DNA of 64,000 nt from an uncultured Clostridia bacterium. Lineage in GTDB: Bacteria > Bacillota > Clostridia > Lachnospirales > Lachnospiraceae. Positions within the stretch are counted from its first letter, which is position 1, and the number at the start of each line of letters is the position of its first letter. Both the position numbers and the translations under genes were made by a program. This document shows positions 28,981-39,119 of the stretch, in pieces. The notes under the pieces were generated by a model. It saw nothing but the letters and a program-made list of their open reading frames with translations, was not told the DNA's origin and searched no databases. The stretch lies in NCBI GenBank assembly GCA_948472945.1, contig CAOKVX010000001.1:124001-188000 (forward strand). The letters are read 5' to 3'.

Positions 28981-31455
28981 ATGGCAGAATACGCAAATCT
29001 TATAGATTATTCAATAAAAAACGGTATTTTTAAGGGGACTGTGAAGCTTGAAGGGGTTGACGCCGTTCCAACCGTTAATTTAAAAAACATCAAGCTCAAT
29101 GAGGATTATACGGCTGTGGTGTGTGCGGAAACCGGCGAGCCGGACATGTATGAGTTTGAGGCAGATATTGATAATAAAAAATTTGCGGGGGGAACATGGT
29201 ATCCTGTTATAAACTCAGGCGGCGAAGAGCTTCTTTTGAAATACCGTGATATGGTTAATGACAAAGATGTGGGCAGACTTGTTGAACTCAGCGAAGAGCG
29301 GCTATATTTTAATCCGTCCAACAAGACGCACTATATGGGAGCGCTTGACAAGGACTCTATATTTGTAATAAGAAAATGGAAATACAAAAGTACCGGAATA
29401 AAAAGGACTCCGGTCATAGTTGAGGAGTACAGTGTAGACGGAAAAAAGGTGGAATTTACGCTTAGAAACAGCTTTGAAAAAAATATAGAGCAGTCTGAGG
29501 TATGGCTTTGGAGCAGGTCGCTGAAACTTTTAAAAAGAATAAATTATGCGACATGCAAAACGGGAAATAAAAAATTTACGATAGACTTTTCAGAGTTTGA
29601 GAATTTGGATGGCAATATTACCGGAAAGCTGTGGGAGGTACATCTTATGCTCAATCTTGACGGGACATTCTGTCAGGGCAGGATTGAGATAAGGGCAAAG
29701 GATGCCGGAAAGAGAGATTACGTCCAGAAGACCGAGGCAGACGAGAGTGAGAGATACCTAATATCTGAACCGGTTATTAAACATGATAAAGAATTCGACA
29801 GCGCCGAACAGGTATACTTTGACAAACTTTCCCGCCTATGCTGCAAAATTGTGACAAGGGATATGATGTACAAGGGAATGTACAGGGCAGAGGTAAAAGA
29901 CTTTGGAGTAAAAAAGAGTAAATTAACAATAATTATTGATTTTCCTGTAAACGGCTTTGACAACGAAAGACTAAAACTTAGGCATTATTCTGAGACGAGA
30001 GATAAGATAACTGAATATGATTTTTCGGGCGACGGCGACAGATTTACGCTGGATTACATGGATGTTGAATGGGAGTCGTTAAGGTATGAGATAATATTTC
30101 TTGCGGATAAGGAGGGCTACACTTACGAATTCAGGGTAGTCGGAGGCGGAAGCAGGTTTCAAAAAAAGTTGTCCAAAGTATATAAGTATAGTTATAAAAC
30201 GGGAGACAGATGTATTATATATCTGACAGAAACTATGGGTGGAATGCTGGTTCTTGAGTACAGAAAAAGAAGCGAGTATGATTCCTTAAAATACAGGTAT
30301 AATGAAAGACTTGCTTTGATGCTTGCGCCGGCCGCGAATCTGATCCTGAAGAAAAGAAATGTGATGATGTTCTATGAGAAATTCTGTACGGCGGCGCAGG
30401 ACAATTCTTACTATATGTTTGAATATTTTGTTGAAAAAAATGATAACAAAATGAAACCGCGGTATGTAATTGAAAAAAAACAGCGCGAGTATAAAGCATT
30501 AAAGGGAAAGTATGGATGGAAAATAGTTCCATTTATGTCCGTGAGGCATCTGATTGACGTACAGATAGCGAGAATGTTCATATCAACGGACTCTAAGAGA
30601 CACTGCTACAGATGGAGGGCGGGAAACACGGCTGTTATGAGAAAGCTTGGTGAAAAGCCGTTTGTATTTCTGCAGCACGGAGTACTTGGATTCAAGCGTG
30701 TTGAAAATATATATGGCAGCCAGTATGCCAATAAAGCGGATTTGTTCGTAACCTCGTCAGATTTTGAAAGGGACATAGTTGAGAGGGTTTTCGGTTACGA
30801 CAAGAGAGAGATTATAGTTACCGGGCTTGCCAGATGGGATAAGCTTGAGAATAACACGCAGGAAAAACCGTTTATCTTTTATATGCCAACATGGAGAAAC
30901 TGGATATATGAGGCCGGTGTGGATGAATTTGTTAAAACCGACTACTACAAAGTATATTCTGAGATACTTAACAGCGGCAGGCTTGCCCGGACTCTGGAGA
31001 AAAATGACATGGAAATGGTATTCTGTCTTCACCCAAAATTCAGGCAGTTCTCAGAGCAGCTTGGCACCGCCGATGAAAGGATTAAGGTGGTTGATTTTGC
31101 AGACTGCCGCATAAATGAGCTTTTAATGAAATGCAGTATGTTCATAACTGATTATTCGAGCGCGTCGTGGGACGTATTTTATCTTGGAAAACCGGTTATA
31201 TTTTACCAGTTTGACGCAGAGGAATATATTAAAAAACAGGGCGCCTACATCAATCTTGAGAAAGAACTGTTCGGATACAGGGTTACGGATTTTGAAAGCC
31301 TGTTAGATAAAATCAGTTATATTGCCAATACTAGTTTTAAGGACAACGATAATTCAGATAGTCTGCGGGAGAAATATCTTCCGCTTAGGGACAAAAAAAA
31401 CAGGGAGCGTATATATACAGAGATAATAAATAGAGGAAATAAATGGCTTATTTGA
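28981..31455 (+). CDS. CDP-glycerol glycerophosphotransferase family protein (TagB/TagF-like)
   Basis: C-terminal FLQHGVLGFKR, FYMPTWRNW, FITDYSSASWDVFYLGKPVIFYQFD; ATG 28981 after AGGAGGG (track start 28861 upstream). Confidence 0.88.
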   Translation: MAEYANLIDYSIKNGIFKGTVKLEGVDAVPTVNLKNIKLNEDYTAVVCAETGEPDMYEFEADIDNKKFAGGTWYPVINSGGEELLLKYRDMVNDKDVGRLVELSEERLYFNPSNKTHYMGALDKDSIFVIRKWKYKSTGIKRTPVIVEEYSVDGKKVEFTLRNSFEKNIEQSEVWLWSRSLKLLKRINYATCKTGNKKFTIDFSEFENLDGNITGKLWEVHLMLNLDGTFCQGRIEIRAKDAGKRDYVQKTEADESERYLISEPVIKHDKEFDSAEQVYFDKLSRLCCKIVTRDMMYKGMYRAEVKDFGVKKSKLTIIIDFPVNGFDNERLKLRHYSETRDKITEYDFSGDGDRFTLDYMDVEWESLRYEIIFLADKEGYTYEFRVVGGGSRFQKKLSKVYKYSYKTGDRCIIYLTETMGGMLVLEYRKRSEYDSLKYRYNERLALMLAPAANLILKKRNVMMFYEKFCTAAQDNSYYMFEYFVEKNDNKMKPRYVIEKKQREYKALKGKYGWKIVPFMSVRHLIDVQIARMFISTDSKRHCYRWRAGNTAVMRKLGEKPFVFLQHGVLGFKRVENIYGSQYANKADLFVTSSDFERDIVERVFGYDKREIIVTGLARWDKLENNTQEKPFIFYMPTWRNWIYEAGVDEFVKTDYYKVYSEILNSGRLARTLEKNDMEMVFCLHPKFRQFSEQLGTADERIKVVDFADCRINELLMKCSMFITDYSSASWDVFYLGKPVIFYQFDAEEYIKKQGAYINLEKELFGYRVTDFESLLDKISYIANTSFKDNDNSDSLREKYLPLRDKKNRERIYTEIINRGNKWLI

Positions 31456-31522
31456 CTTTATATGTATATGTTGCTATAATAGTGTCGTTTTAGTTACCTA
31501 TCGATGGAGGAGGCAGTATATA

Positions 31523-33787
31523 GTGAAAGTTAGTGTAATCATACCATATCACGGTGAGGATTTATATTTAAATGATTGTTTGGACAGCCTTTGGGACCAG
31601 ACATACAAAGACTTTGAGGTTGTGCTTGTCATATCCGGAGGAAAAGAGCCTTCTATAACTTCCGTATATGACGCCATTGATATTAAAATTGTAAAGTCAG
31701 ATGAGGAAAATGTATGTGCGGCCAGAAATACCGGGCTTGATGCTGCATCCGGTGAATATGTTGTTTTTCTTGACTGTGACGACTACCTTGACGCAAACTT
31801 TCTGGAAAAACTCGTTCAGTGCGGCGCGGACAGCAAATGCGACTTAATGTTCGGCAGGATGATTTACACTTGGTACAAAAGAGAATTCTTTCTCCGCAAA
31901 GAATCAGTCGAGGCGGAGGAAGACGACGATGAAGGACGAGCCTCTGATGAAGAAAGTGAAGACGAACAGGGCGGAGATAGCGTTGTGTTTATAGACAATG
32001 TCGAAGCAGGGGATTCGGCGGAGATAATACAGAAGAAAAAAATTGATATGGCGGGGAAATATCTTGTATCGAAGCGCAAAAGTTTTTATTTCGTCACGGC
32101 GCTGGGCGTTATGTATTCAAGAAAGTTTTTGTGTGAAAATGATATAAAGTTTAACGAGGATCTTGAACACTTTTATGATATACCGTTTCTGGCGCATGTG
32201 CTTGACAGATGCGAATTTGTTAACGCGGACGCGGACGCTCATTACGTAAAGAGAAAGCACAACGACCCGATTCATATGCCGTCTTTGAGCCAAACAGTCG
32301 GAAAAGATGAATTCGACTGTATTTACAGGGCGTACAAATTGATGCTTGATGTTACCGGTAATGGGACCGAGCTTAGAAATAAATTTGAGAGAAAACTTGT
32401 AGGTTATTATTCGTCGAGTGTTGCCCCGGCGATAAAAAAGAATGAGGATAAGGCGTACAGAAAAAAACATGCGCCAAGGCTAAAGGAGCTAATGCAGGAT
32501 TTGAGTCCGGAGGTGTACTCTGAGCTTTCGCGCTACAGAAAAAAGCTTGTAGACTCCTTGAAATGCGATGATTACGGTCGTATTTCCAAAATAATATCAC
32601 GCCGAAATATAATAAACCTGCTCAAATATTCTGTCACTCACCATAACTATATTAGAAAAATCAAGGACATAATGTATAAGCACAGGTATTCAAGGCAGCC
32701 TGTTATGCAGAATGTTGTTCTGTTCGAGAGTTTTTTTGGTAAGAGCTATTCGGACAGCCCGAAATATATATTTGAAAAGTTAAATGAAATGTATCCGGAC
32801 AAATATGAGTGTGTCTGGATTCTAGAGAAAAAGACGAAACTTCCTTACCCTGCAAAGCAGATTAAGAGGTTTAGTTTTGCATATTTTAAATACTTGGCGA
32901 GGGCAAAATATATAGTATTTAACAGCAGACAGCCGAAATCTTTTATTAAGAGGAAAGAAAATGTTTTTCTTGAGACATGGCACGGTACGCCGCTTAAAAA
33001 GCTTGTGTTTGACATGGACGACGTATTGAGCGCGTCGCCGACATACAAGAAAAACTTTTATATACAGTCGAGGTCATGGGATTACCTTGTGGCCGCCAAC
33101 GGATTTTCCGACGAAGTGTTCAGGAGGGCGTTTGAGTATGATAAACATATGCTCAAGTTCGGATATCCCAGAAACGATATACTGCACTCGCCTGACAGGG
33201 ATAAGATTGCAGAGGATATTAAGCAGAAAATCGGCATACCTTCGAATAAAAAGGTTGTTTTATACGCCCCTACCTGGAGGGATGACGAGTTCTATAAGGC
33301 CGGAAAATATAAATTTACGCTCCGGCTTGATTTGGCAGCAATGAAAAAGGAACTTGGGGACGACTACGTAATAATACTGAGGACGCATTATTTTATTGCC
33401 GATAAGATTGACGTGTCCGGCGCTGAGGGGTTTGTGTATAATCTGAGCAAGTATGATGATATTGCGGAGCTTTACCTGATATCGGATATCCTTATAACGG
33501 ATTACTCGTCGGTGTTCTTTGATTATGCGAACCTGAAGAGGCCTATGTTGTTCTTTACATACGACCTCGACAAATACAGGGACGTGCTTAGAGGATTTTA
33601 TATTGATATGGAAAAGGATATACCGGGTCCTCTTTTGTTTAATACTGATGAGATTATAGAATCGATACAAAATATTGACGAGGTGCAGAAAAAATATGCT
33701 TCGGTATATGAGGTCTTCTATGAGAGATTTTGCGGTTGGGAAGACGGACATGCTTCGGAAAACTGCATCAGGGAAGTATTTAAGTAG
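31523..33787 (+). CDS. Bifunctional GT2 glycosyltransferase / CDP-glycerol glycerophosphotransferase
   Basis: N-terminal KVSVIIPYHGEDLYLNDCLDSL, VFLDCDDYLD; C-terminal ETWHGTPLKKL, YAPTWRDDEF, ITDYSSVFFDYANLKRPMLFFTYDLD. Confidence 0.92.
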   Translation: MKVSVIIPYHGEDLYLNDCLDSLWDQTYKDFEVVLVISGGKEPSITSVYDAIDIKIVKSDEENVCAARNTGLDAASGEYVVFLDCDDYLDANFLEKLVQCGADSKCDLMFGRMIYTWYKREFFLRKESVEAEEDDDEGRASDEESEDEQGGDSVVFIDNVEAGDSAEIIQKKKIDMAGKYLVSKRKSFYFVTALGVMYSRKFLCENDIKFNEDLEHFYDIPFLAHVLDRCEFVNADADAHYVKRKHNDPIHMPSLSQTVGKDEFDCIYRAYKLMLDVTGNGTELRNKFERKLVGYYSSSVAPAIKKNEDKAYRKKHAPRLKELMQDLSPEVYSELSRYRKKLVDSLKCDDYGRISKIISRRNIINLLKYSVTHHNYIRKIKDIMYKHRYSRQPVMQNVVLFESFFGKSYSDSPKYIFEKLNEMYPDKYECVWILEKKTKLPYPAKQIKRFSFAYFKYLARAKYIVFNSRQPKSFIKRKENVFLETWHGTPLKKLVFDMDDVLSASPTYKKNFYIQSRSWDYLVAANGFSDEVFRRAFEYDKHMLKFGYPRNDILHSPDRDKIAEDIKQKIGIPSNKKVVLYAPTWRDDEFYKAGKYKFTLRLDLAAMKKELGDDYVIILRTHYFIADKIDVSGAEGFVYNLSKYDDIAELYLISDILITDYSSVFFDYANLKRPMLFFTYDLDKYRDVLRGFYIDMEKDIPGPLLFNTDEIIESIQNIDEVQKKYASVYEVFYERFCGWEDGHASENCIREVFK

Positions 33788-33804
33788 ATTGCGGGAGTAT
33801 TATT

Positions 33805-34605
33805 ATGGGAATACCAAAAATACATGTTATAGCGAATTTTAACAAGTACAAATATCTTTTGTCACAGCTTGTGATAAAAGATATAAAGCTGAAATATAGA
33901 AAGTCATATCTTGGAATCGTATGGACACTCATAGAGCCTCTGCTTACAATGATGGTGCTTACGATGGTTTTCTCTGCATTTTTAGGTAGGAACGGCGAGG
34001 CTTCGGGTATACCGTTTCCTGTGTATATACTTGCCGGAAGACTGCTTTACTCGTTCTTTTCCGGAGCGACGAAGGGCTCGATGAAGTCGATTCGAAGCAA
34101 TGCGGCGATGATTAAAAAGGTGTATGTTCCAAAATATATGTATCCGCTTGCATCTATTTTATCAAACTTCCTTATATTCCTTATATCGCTGATTGTACTT
34201 TTGGGAGTGGCGATAGTATTAAGGGTTAAACCTACGTTATGGATGTTTGCGGCGATAGTTCCGATTCTGCTTTTATTGCTGATGTGTGTCGGGACAGGGC
34301 TTATACTGTCTACTATGGCCGTATTTTTCAGGGACCTTGAGTATCTCTGGGGGGTTGCCCTTATGCTTATAATGTATACGTGCGCTATATTTTATGAGCC
34401 GAACAGGTTGTACAAGAATGGGTATGGGTGGCTGCTCGATATTAATCCATTATACGGAGTAATACGTAATTTCAGGAATTGCATATCAGGCGTCGGATTC
34501 CATGCCCCGTCTATGATATACTGTCTCTCATTTGGAATTGTTACGATTATAATAGGAACTATATTATTCTACAAAAAACAGGATAACTTCATACTTAATC
34601 TGTAA
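33805..34605 (+). CDS. ABC-2 type polysaccharide/teichoic acid export permease (TagG/Wzm-like)
   Basis: YLLSQLVIKDIKLKYRKSYLGIVWTLIEPLLTMMVL signature and multiple TM segments; next to TagH-like ATPase. Confidence 0.92.
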   Translation: MGIPKIHVIANFNKYKYLLSQLVIKDIKLKYRKSYLGIVWTLIEPLLTMMVLTMVFSAFLGRNGEASGIPFPVYILAGRLLYSFFSGATKGSMKSIRSNAAMIKKVYVPKYMYPLASILSNFLIFLISLIVLLGVAIVLRVKPTLWMFAAIVPILLLLLMCVGTGLILSTMAVFFRDLEYLWGVALMLIMYTCAIFYEPNRLYKNGYGWLLDINPLYGVIRNFRNCISGVGFHAPSMIYCLSFGIVTIIIGTILFYKKQDNFILNL

Positions 34606-34628
34606 GTGTGGCCGGATTGGAGTTTTTT

Positions 34629-35417
34629 ATGGGAAAGATAGCGGTAAAAGTTGATAATGTGGGAATGAAATTTAACCTGAGCTCTAACAAGGTGGACAAT
34701 CTCAAAGAATATTTTGTCAGATTCATCAAGAGGAATATAATGTACAAGGAATTCTGGGCGTTGAGGAATGTAAGTTTCACTATTGAAAAGGGCGACAGGG
34801 TTGCCATAATCGGCTCAAACGGCTCCGGTAAAAGTACTATACTTAAAATTATTGCCGGTGTTTTGAAACCTACCGAGGGTTCGGTGAAGTCATATGGAAA
34901 GATAGTACCGCTGCTTGAACTTGGGGCCGGGTTTGACCCTCAGTATACGGGAGCGGAAAATATTTACCTTTACGGGGCTATACTCGGGTATAAAAAAGAG
35001 TTTATCGACGAAAAATTTAACAAGATTGTCAAATTTTCAGAACTCGGGGATTTTATAAATGTTCCCGTAAAAAATTACTCTTCAGGAATGAAAGCAAGGC
35101 TTGGTTTCTCAATAGCGACAGTCGTTGAGCCTGAGATACTTATACTTGACGAGGTTTTATCTGTAGGAGACGTCAAATTCAGGAAGAAGAGCCTCAGAAA
35201 GGTTAACAGGATGATGAGTTCGGGGGTTACGGTACTTTTTGTGTCACATTCAATGAATCAGGTACGGAAAGTGTGCAACAAGGCAATCGTGCTTGAACAC
35301 GGAGCGCTTCAGTTTTATGGCGACCTAGAGGAGGCAATAACTAAATATGAAGGTGAAAATACGACAGGGAAAGGACAGAAGAAATATGAAAAAGGTAATA
35401 ACGTACGGAACATATGA
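34629..35417 (+). CDS. ABC polysaccharide/teichoic acid export ATPase (TagH/Wzt-like)
   Basis: IGSNGSGKSTILKIIAGVLKPTEG, YSSGMKARLGFSIA, ILILDEVLSVGD; ATG 34629 after GGAG (GTG 34608 also in-frame). Confidence 0.92.
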   Translation: MGKIAVKVDNVGMKFNLSSNKVDNLKEYFVRFIKRNIMYKEFWALRNVSFTIEKGDRVAIIGSNGSGKSTILKIIAGVLKPTEGSVKSYGKIVPLLELGAGFDPQYTGAENIYLYGAILGYKKEFIDEKFNKIVKFSELGDFINVPVKNYSSGMKARLGFSIATVVEPEILILDEVLSVGDVKFRKKSLRKVNRMMSSGVTVLFVSHSMNQVRKVCNKAIVLEHGALQFYGDLEEAITKYEGENTTGKGQKKYEKGNNVRNI

Positions 35418-35781
35418 TTTGTTACATGTAGGGCATATTAATCTTTTGAGACGCGCAAGGGAGCTTGGGGATTACCTTGTTGTAGTATTATCGTCTGACG
35501 AATTTAATGCAATTAAAAATAAAAAAGCGTACCATTCATATGAGGACAGAAAAATAATCCTCGAATCAATTAAGTATGTCGATAAGGTTATTCCAGAATT
35601 TACATGGGAGCAGAAAATTCAGGATGTACAGGACAACGATATTGATATATTTGTTATGGGCGACGACTGGGAAGGAAAATTTGATTTTCTGAAAGATTAT
35701 TGTGAGGTAGTATATCTGCCGAGGACAGAGGGTATATCGACGTCCAAGATTAAGGAAGACCTTAATCTTGGAGCCAGATAA
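35386..35781 (+). CDS. tagD: Glycerol-3-phosphate cytidylyltransferase
   Basis: MKKVITYGTYDLLHVGHINLLRRAREL; MGDDWEGKFDFL; EGISTSKI; overlaps end of ATPase gene. Confidence 0.95.
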   Translation: MKKVITYGTYDLLHVGHINLLRRARELGDYLVVVLSSDEFNAIKNKKAYHSYEDRKIILESIKYVDKVIPEFTWEQKIQDVQDNDIDIFVMGDDWEGKFDFLKDYCEVVYLPRTEGISTSKIKEDLNLGAR

Positions 35782-35811
35782 TAACCAATAACCCGGAGGA
35801 AACATACCGAA

Positions 35812-37959
35812 ATGAAAGAGGTTAGTATAATAGTGCCATTTTACAAGGGCTTAATTTATCTTGACGAATGTTTTGAGAGTATTATGGAACAGGGGCTTGA
35901 CAGTGAAACATACGAAGTGCTTTGTATGGGCGACGCTCCGGAAGAAGGGATAGTATCGTTAGTTGATAAATATGAGCGCGCTGGAATGCCCGTTAGATAT
36001 ATACAGTGGTTCGAGAATAAAGGAGTAGGATATGCCCGCAACAGGGGGCTTGAGCTTGCTGACGCAAAATATATATATTTTCTTGACAGTGACGATTATA
36101 TGATGCCCGGATGTATTGATAGGCTGCTAGAGTGCGCCGACAAAAATGATGCGGGGATTGTCCGAGGAGATATTTTTAGGACGGACGGCGGAAAATCTTC
36201 ATTCAATGCCGCCGGCAGCTTTAACGGGTGTATAAAGTGTGACAAGAAGGGAAATGACGCCCTTCTCACATCTCTGTTTGAAAATGAAGTAACTGTACTT
36301 AACATGCTCATAAAAAAAGGACTTATTGATGAATTTAATATAAAATTCCCCGACGGAGTCCGTAATTTCGGCGACGTAGAGTTTGTGATGAAGCTTTTGA
36401 TGAGTTCGGGGGAATATTATCTTGCCAAGGGAGCGGTCCTTGCCAAGAGAAATAGGAGCCTTACAGGCTTAAGCGATACAAAAGTCGAGAAAATGATAAG
36501 GGATTTCGTCTCTGTCTATAAAAATTCTGTAACTATAGAGAGTATTTCGCCAAAGAGAAGAAATATTCTATGCGGTCTTTTGTGTGAAAATGTACTGGCT
36601 CTGTTAAAATCAGGATATGAACTTAGTGAAGATACCGCACGATACGTATCGGTATATGTAAAAGATGCGGTAAAAAACGTGCCAAACAGGTTTGCGGCTC
36701 TTGAGAAGCAGGCCTTGTTGTTCGTGGGACGGAGACAGTACGCCATTGCGCGCAGGATAATACGTATTCAGGGAGTTCATATTAAAGGCAGATTAGTAAA
36801 AATTTTAAAGGGAGGCGCCATTGCAGCGTACAAGCTTATGTACGCATGTCTTCCCGTAAAAAGAACAATTGTTGTTTTCTCGTCTGCACTCGGCAGGAGC
36901 TATGCAGGCAATCCAAAGGCGATATATGAGGAGATGTTAAGACAGGGATTTGACAAAAAATACACATTTGTATGGTTTTATGATAGTGTGCCGCATAATA
37001 TTCCCGGAAAACACATACAGGTGAGGTTTAAGAGTTTTAAATACCTTTTTTATATGTCTATTGCGGGTTTTTGGATTTTTGATGCAAGACAACCGAAATT
37101 TATACGAAAGAATAATAGGGCGGTTTATTTGCAGACATGGCATGGCACTCCGCTTAAAAAGCTTGGGCTTGACATGGACAATGTATATATGTCGGGTGAG
37201 ACGGACATAAGAGAATACCATGACGAGTTTAGAAAAAATGCTCGTATGTGGGATATGCTTATATCGCAGAATGAATTTTCGTCGGAAACTTTCAGGAGGG
37301 CGTTTGATTTTAAGGGAAAAATGCTTGAGACAGGTTATCCCAGAAATGATAGTCTTTTTAGATGCAATACCTCCGATGATATCAACGCGGTAAAAAAGAA
37401 ACTCGGACTCCCGGTCGGAAAAAAGGTGATGCTTTATGCTCCTACATGGCGCGACGACGATTCAAGCGGGTTAGGGGTATATCATTTTACAAGCGGGCTT
37501 GATATAGGACTTCTGAAAGAAAACTTTGAAGACGAAGCGGTTCTAGCTGTCAAGTATCATTATCTCGTCAAGGACAACATTGACTGGAGCATATACGGAG
37601 ATTTTGTCCATGTGTTTGACGAATCGGCTGATATAACTGATATTTATCTGGCATCGGATTTACTCATAACAGATTACTCATCGGTTATGTTTGACTACTC
37701 GCTATTGAGGAGACCGATGTATTTTTACTGCTATGACCTTGCCAAATATAAAAATGTTCTGCGGGGATTTTATTTTGATTTTGAGGAGACAGCTCCGGGG
37801 CCTGTCTCACTTACTACAAAGCAGCTTGTACAGGATATAAAAACGGGATTAACGGAAAGATATAAGGATAAGTATGATAAATTTGTGGAAAAATATAATC
37901 CGTGGGATGACGGTCATGCTGCAGAGAAGATAATCGGTTGTTTGTTCAGAGAAGGATAA
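35812..37959 (+). CDS. Bifunctional GT2 glycosyltransferase / CDP-glycerol glycerophosphotransferase (paralog of 31523-33787)
   Basis: EVSIIVPFYKGLIYLDECFESI, YFLDSDDYMMPG; QTWHGTPLKKLGLDMD, YAPTWRDDD, ITDYSSVMFDYSLLRRPMYFYCYDL. Confidence 0.92.
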   Translation: MKEVSIIVPFYKGLIYLDECFESIMEQGLDSETYEVLCMGDAPEEGIVSLVDKYERAGMPVRYIQWFENKGVGYARNRGLELADAKYIYFLDSDDYMMPGCIDRLLECADKNDAGIVRGDIFRTDGGKSSFNAAGSFNGCIKCDKKGNDALLTSLFENEVTVLNMLIKKGLIDEFNIKFPDGVRNFGDVEFVMKLLMSSGEYYLAKGAVLAKRNRSLTGLSDTKVEKMIRDFVSVYKNSVTIESISPKRRNILCGLLCENVLALLKSGYELSEDTARYVSVYVKDAVKNVPNRFAALEKQALLFVGRRQYAIARRIIRIQGVHIKGRLVKILKGGAIAAYKLMYACLPVKRTIVVFSSALGRSYAGNPKAIYEEMLRQGFDKKYTFVWFYDSVPHNIPGKHIQVRFKSFKYLFYMSIAGFWIFDARQPKFIRKNNRAVYLQTWHGTPLKKLGLDMDNVYMSGETDIREYHDEFRKNARMWDMLISQNEFSSETFRRAFDFKGKMLETGYPRNDSLFRCNTSDDINAVKKKLGLPVGKKVMLYAPTWRDDDSSGLGVYHFTSGLDIGLLKENFEDEAVLAVKYHYLVKDNIDWSIYGDFVHVFDESADITDIYLASDLLITDYSSVMFDYSLLRRPMYFYCYDLAKYKNVLRGFYFDFEETAPGPVSLTTKQLVQDIKTGLTERYKDKYDKFVEKYNPWDDGHAAEKIIGCLFREG

Positions 37960-37960
37960 T

Positions 37961-39073
37961 ATGAAAAAGATTATAGGATACAGATTATTTGCGATAATGT
38001 ACAGGATTGGCTGCCTGTTCAGGCCCGATTCCAACCGTTACTTCTGTGTAATGACCCATGATGGGAGCGCACAGAGCAGCGTGGGCGTAGTTATAACTGC
38101 GATAATGGAGCGGAATGAAAAGGCGCGGTTTTCGTGTTTGAGAAAAGAAAATAAGTCAAAAAAGGCATTATTTGAACTGTTCGTTGTAAAACCGTTTGAG
38201 CTTGCAAGGGCTGGAACAGTTCTGCTTGATAACGAGTTTCTTCCTATGGCCTATTTAAAGCTTCGAGACGGCGTGAAAGTTGTACAGCTTTGGCACGGGA
38301 CGGGAACAATTAAAAAATTCGGACACGACATAAGCAGCGGAAAGATGCTTGATATAGTTGAGAGAGCGGACAGCAAAATCACACATTTGATTGTAAATTC
38401 ACAATACACTAAAAAGTTATACAGTCATACATTCGGTTTAGACTTGGAAAAGGTATACGTTACTGGAATACCACGAACCGATATGTTGTTTGACAGGCAG
38501 GCGCTTTTGCGCATTGAACATTCATTTTATGAAACTTACCCTGAGCTTTCGGGAAAGAAGCTTGTGCTGTACGCTCCGACGTTCAGGGATTCGCAGATTG
38601 ACAATCCGCGGGTGATGCTTGATTTAAAAAAATGGGTAGACAATACTCCAGAAGACACTGTTCTTTTGTTAAGGCTTCACCCGTTTGTAGCAAAATATTA
38701 TGACAGCGGTGAAGCCTCAGCGTATTGCGGAAAAGTTTACGATATGAGCGGTTACAGCGGCCTTAATACTCTTCTTTGCGTGTCGGACGTACTCATTACC
38801 GACTATTCTTCGATTATTTTTGAATATATAGTGTTTGACAGGCAGATAATATTTTATGCATACGACCTTGATACGTTTGAGAATGACGGCCGTGGATTTT
38901 ATGAAGATTACAGAGACTATGTTCCGGGGGCTGTTGTTTTAGACACGGAAGGTCTGATAAATGAGATTAACGGTGACGACGGATTTAAGGAAAAGAGAAA
39001 GAAATTCTTTGATGACGCATACGAATATAAAGATGGAAAGTCAACAGAAAGATTGTTGAAGCTAATCTTATAA
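37961..39073 (+). CDS. CDP-glycerol glycerophosphotransferase family protein (TagB-like)
   Basis: 370 aa; QLWHGTGTIKKFG, YAPTFRDSQ, ITDYSSIIFEYIVFDRQIIFYAYDLD. Confidence 0.9.
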   Translation: MKKIIGYRLFAIMYRIGCLFRPDSNRYFCVMTHDGSAQSSVGVVITAIMERNEKARFSCLRKENKSKKALFELFVVKPFELARAGTVLLDNEFLPMAYLKLRDGVKVVQLWHGTGTIKKFGHDISSGKMLDIVERADSKITHLIVNSQYTKKLYSHTFGLDLEKVYVTGIPRTDMLFDRQALLRIEHSFYETYPELSGKKLVLYAPTFRDSQIDNPRVMLDLKKWVDNTPEDTVLLLRLHPFVAKYYDSGEASAYCGKVYDMSGYSGLNTLLCVSDVLITDYSSIIFEYIVFDRQIIFYAYDLDTFENDGRGFYEDYRDYVPGAVVLDTEGLINEINGDDGFKEKRKKFFDDAYEYKDGKSTERLLKLIL

Positions 39074-39119
39074 ATAATATCATTATATCATTGATTTACT
39101 TTTACATTTGGAGGTACTT

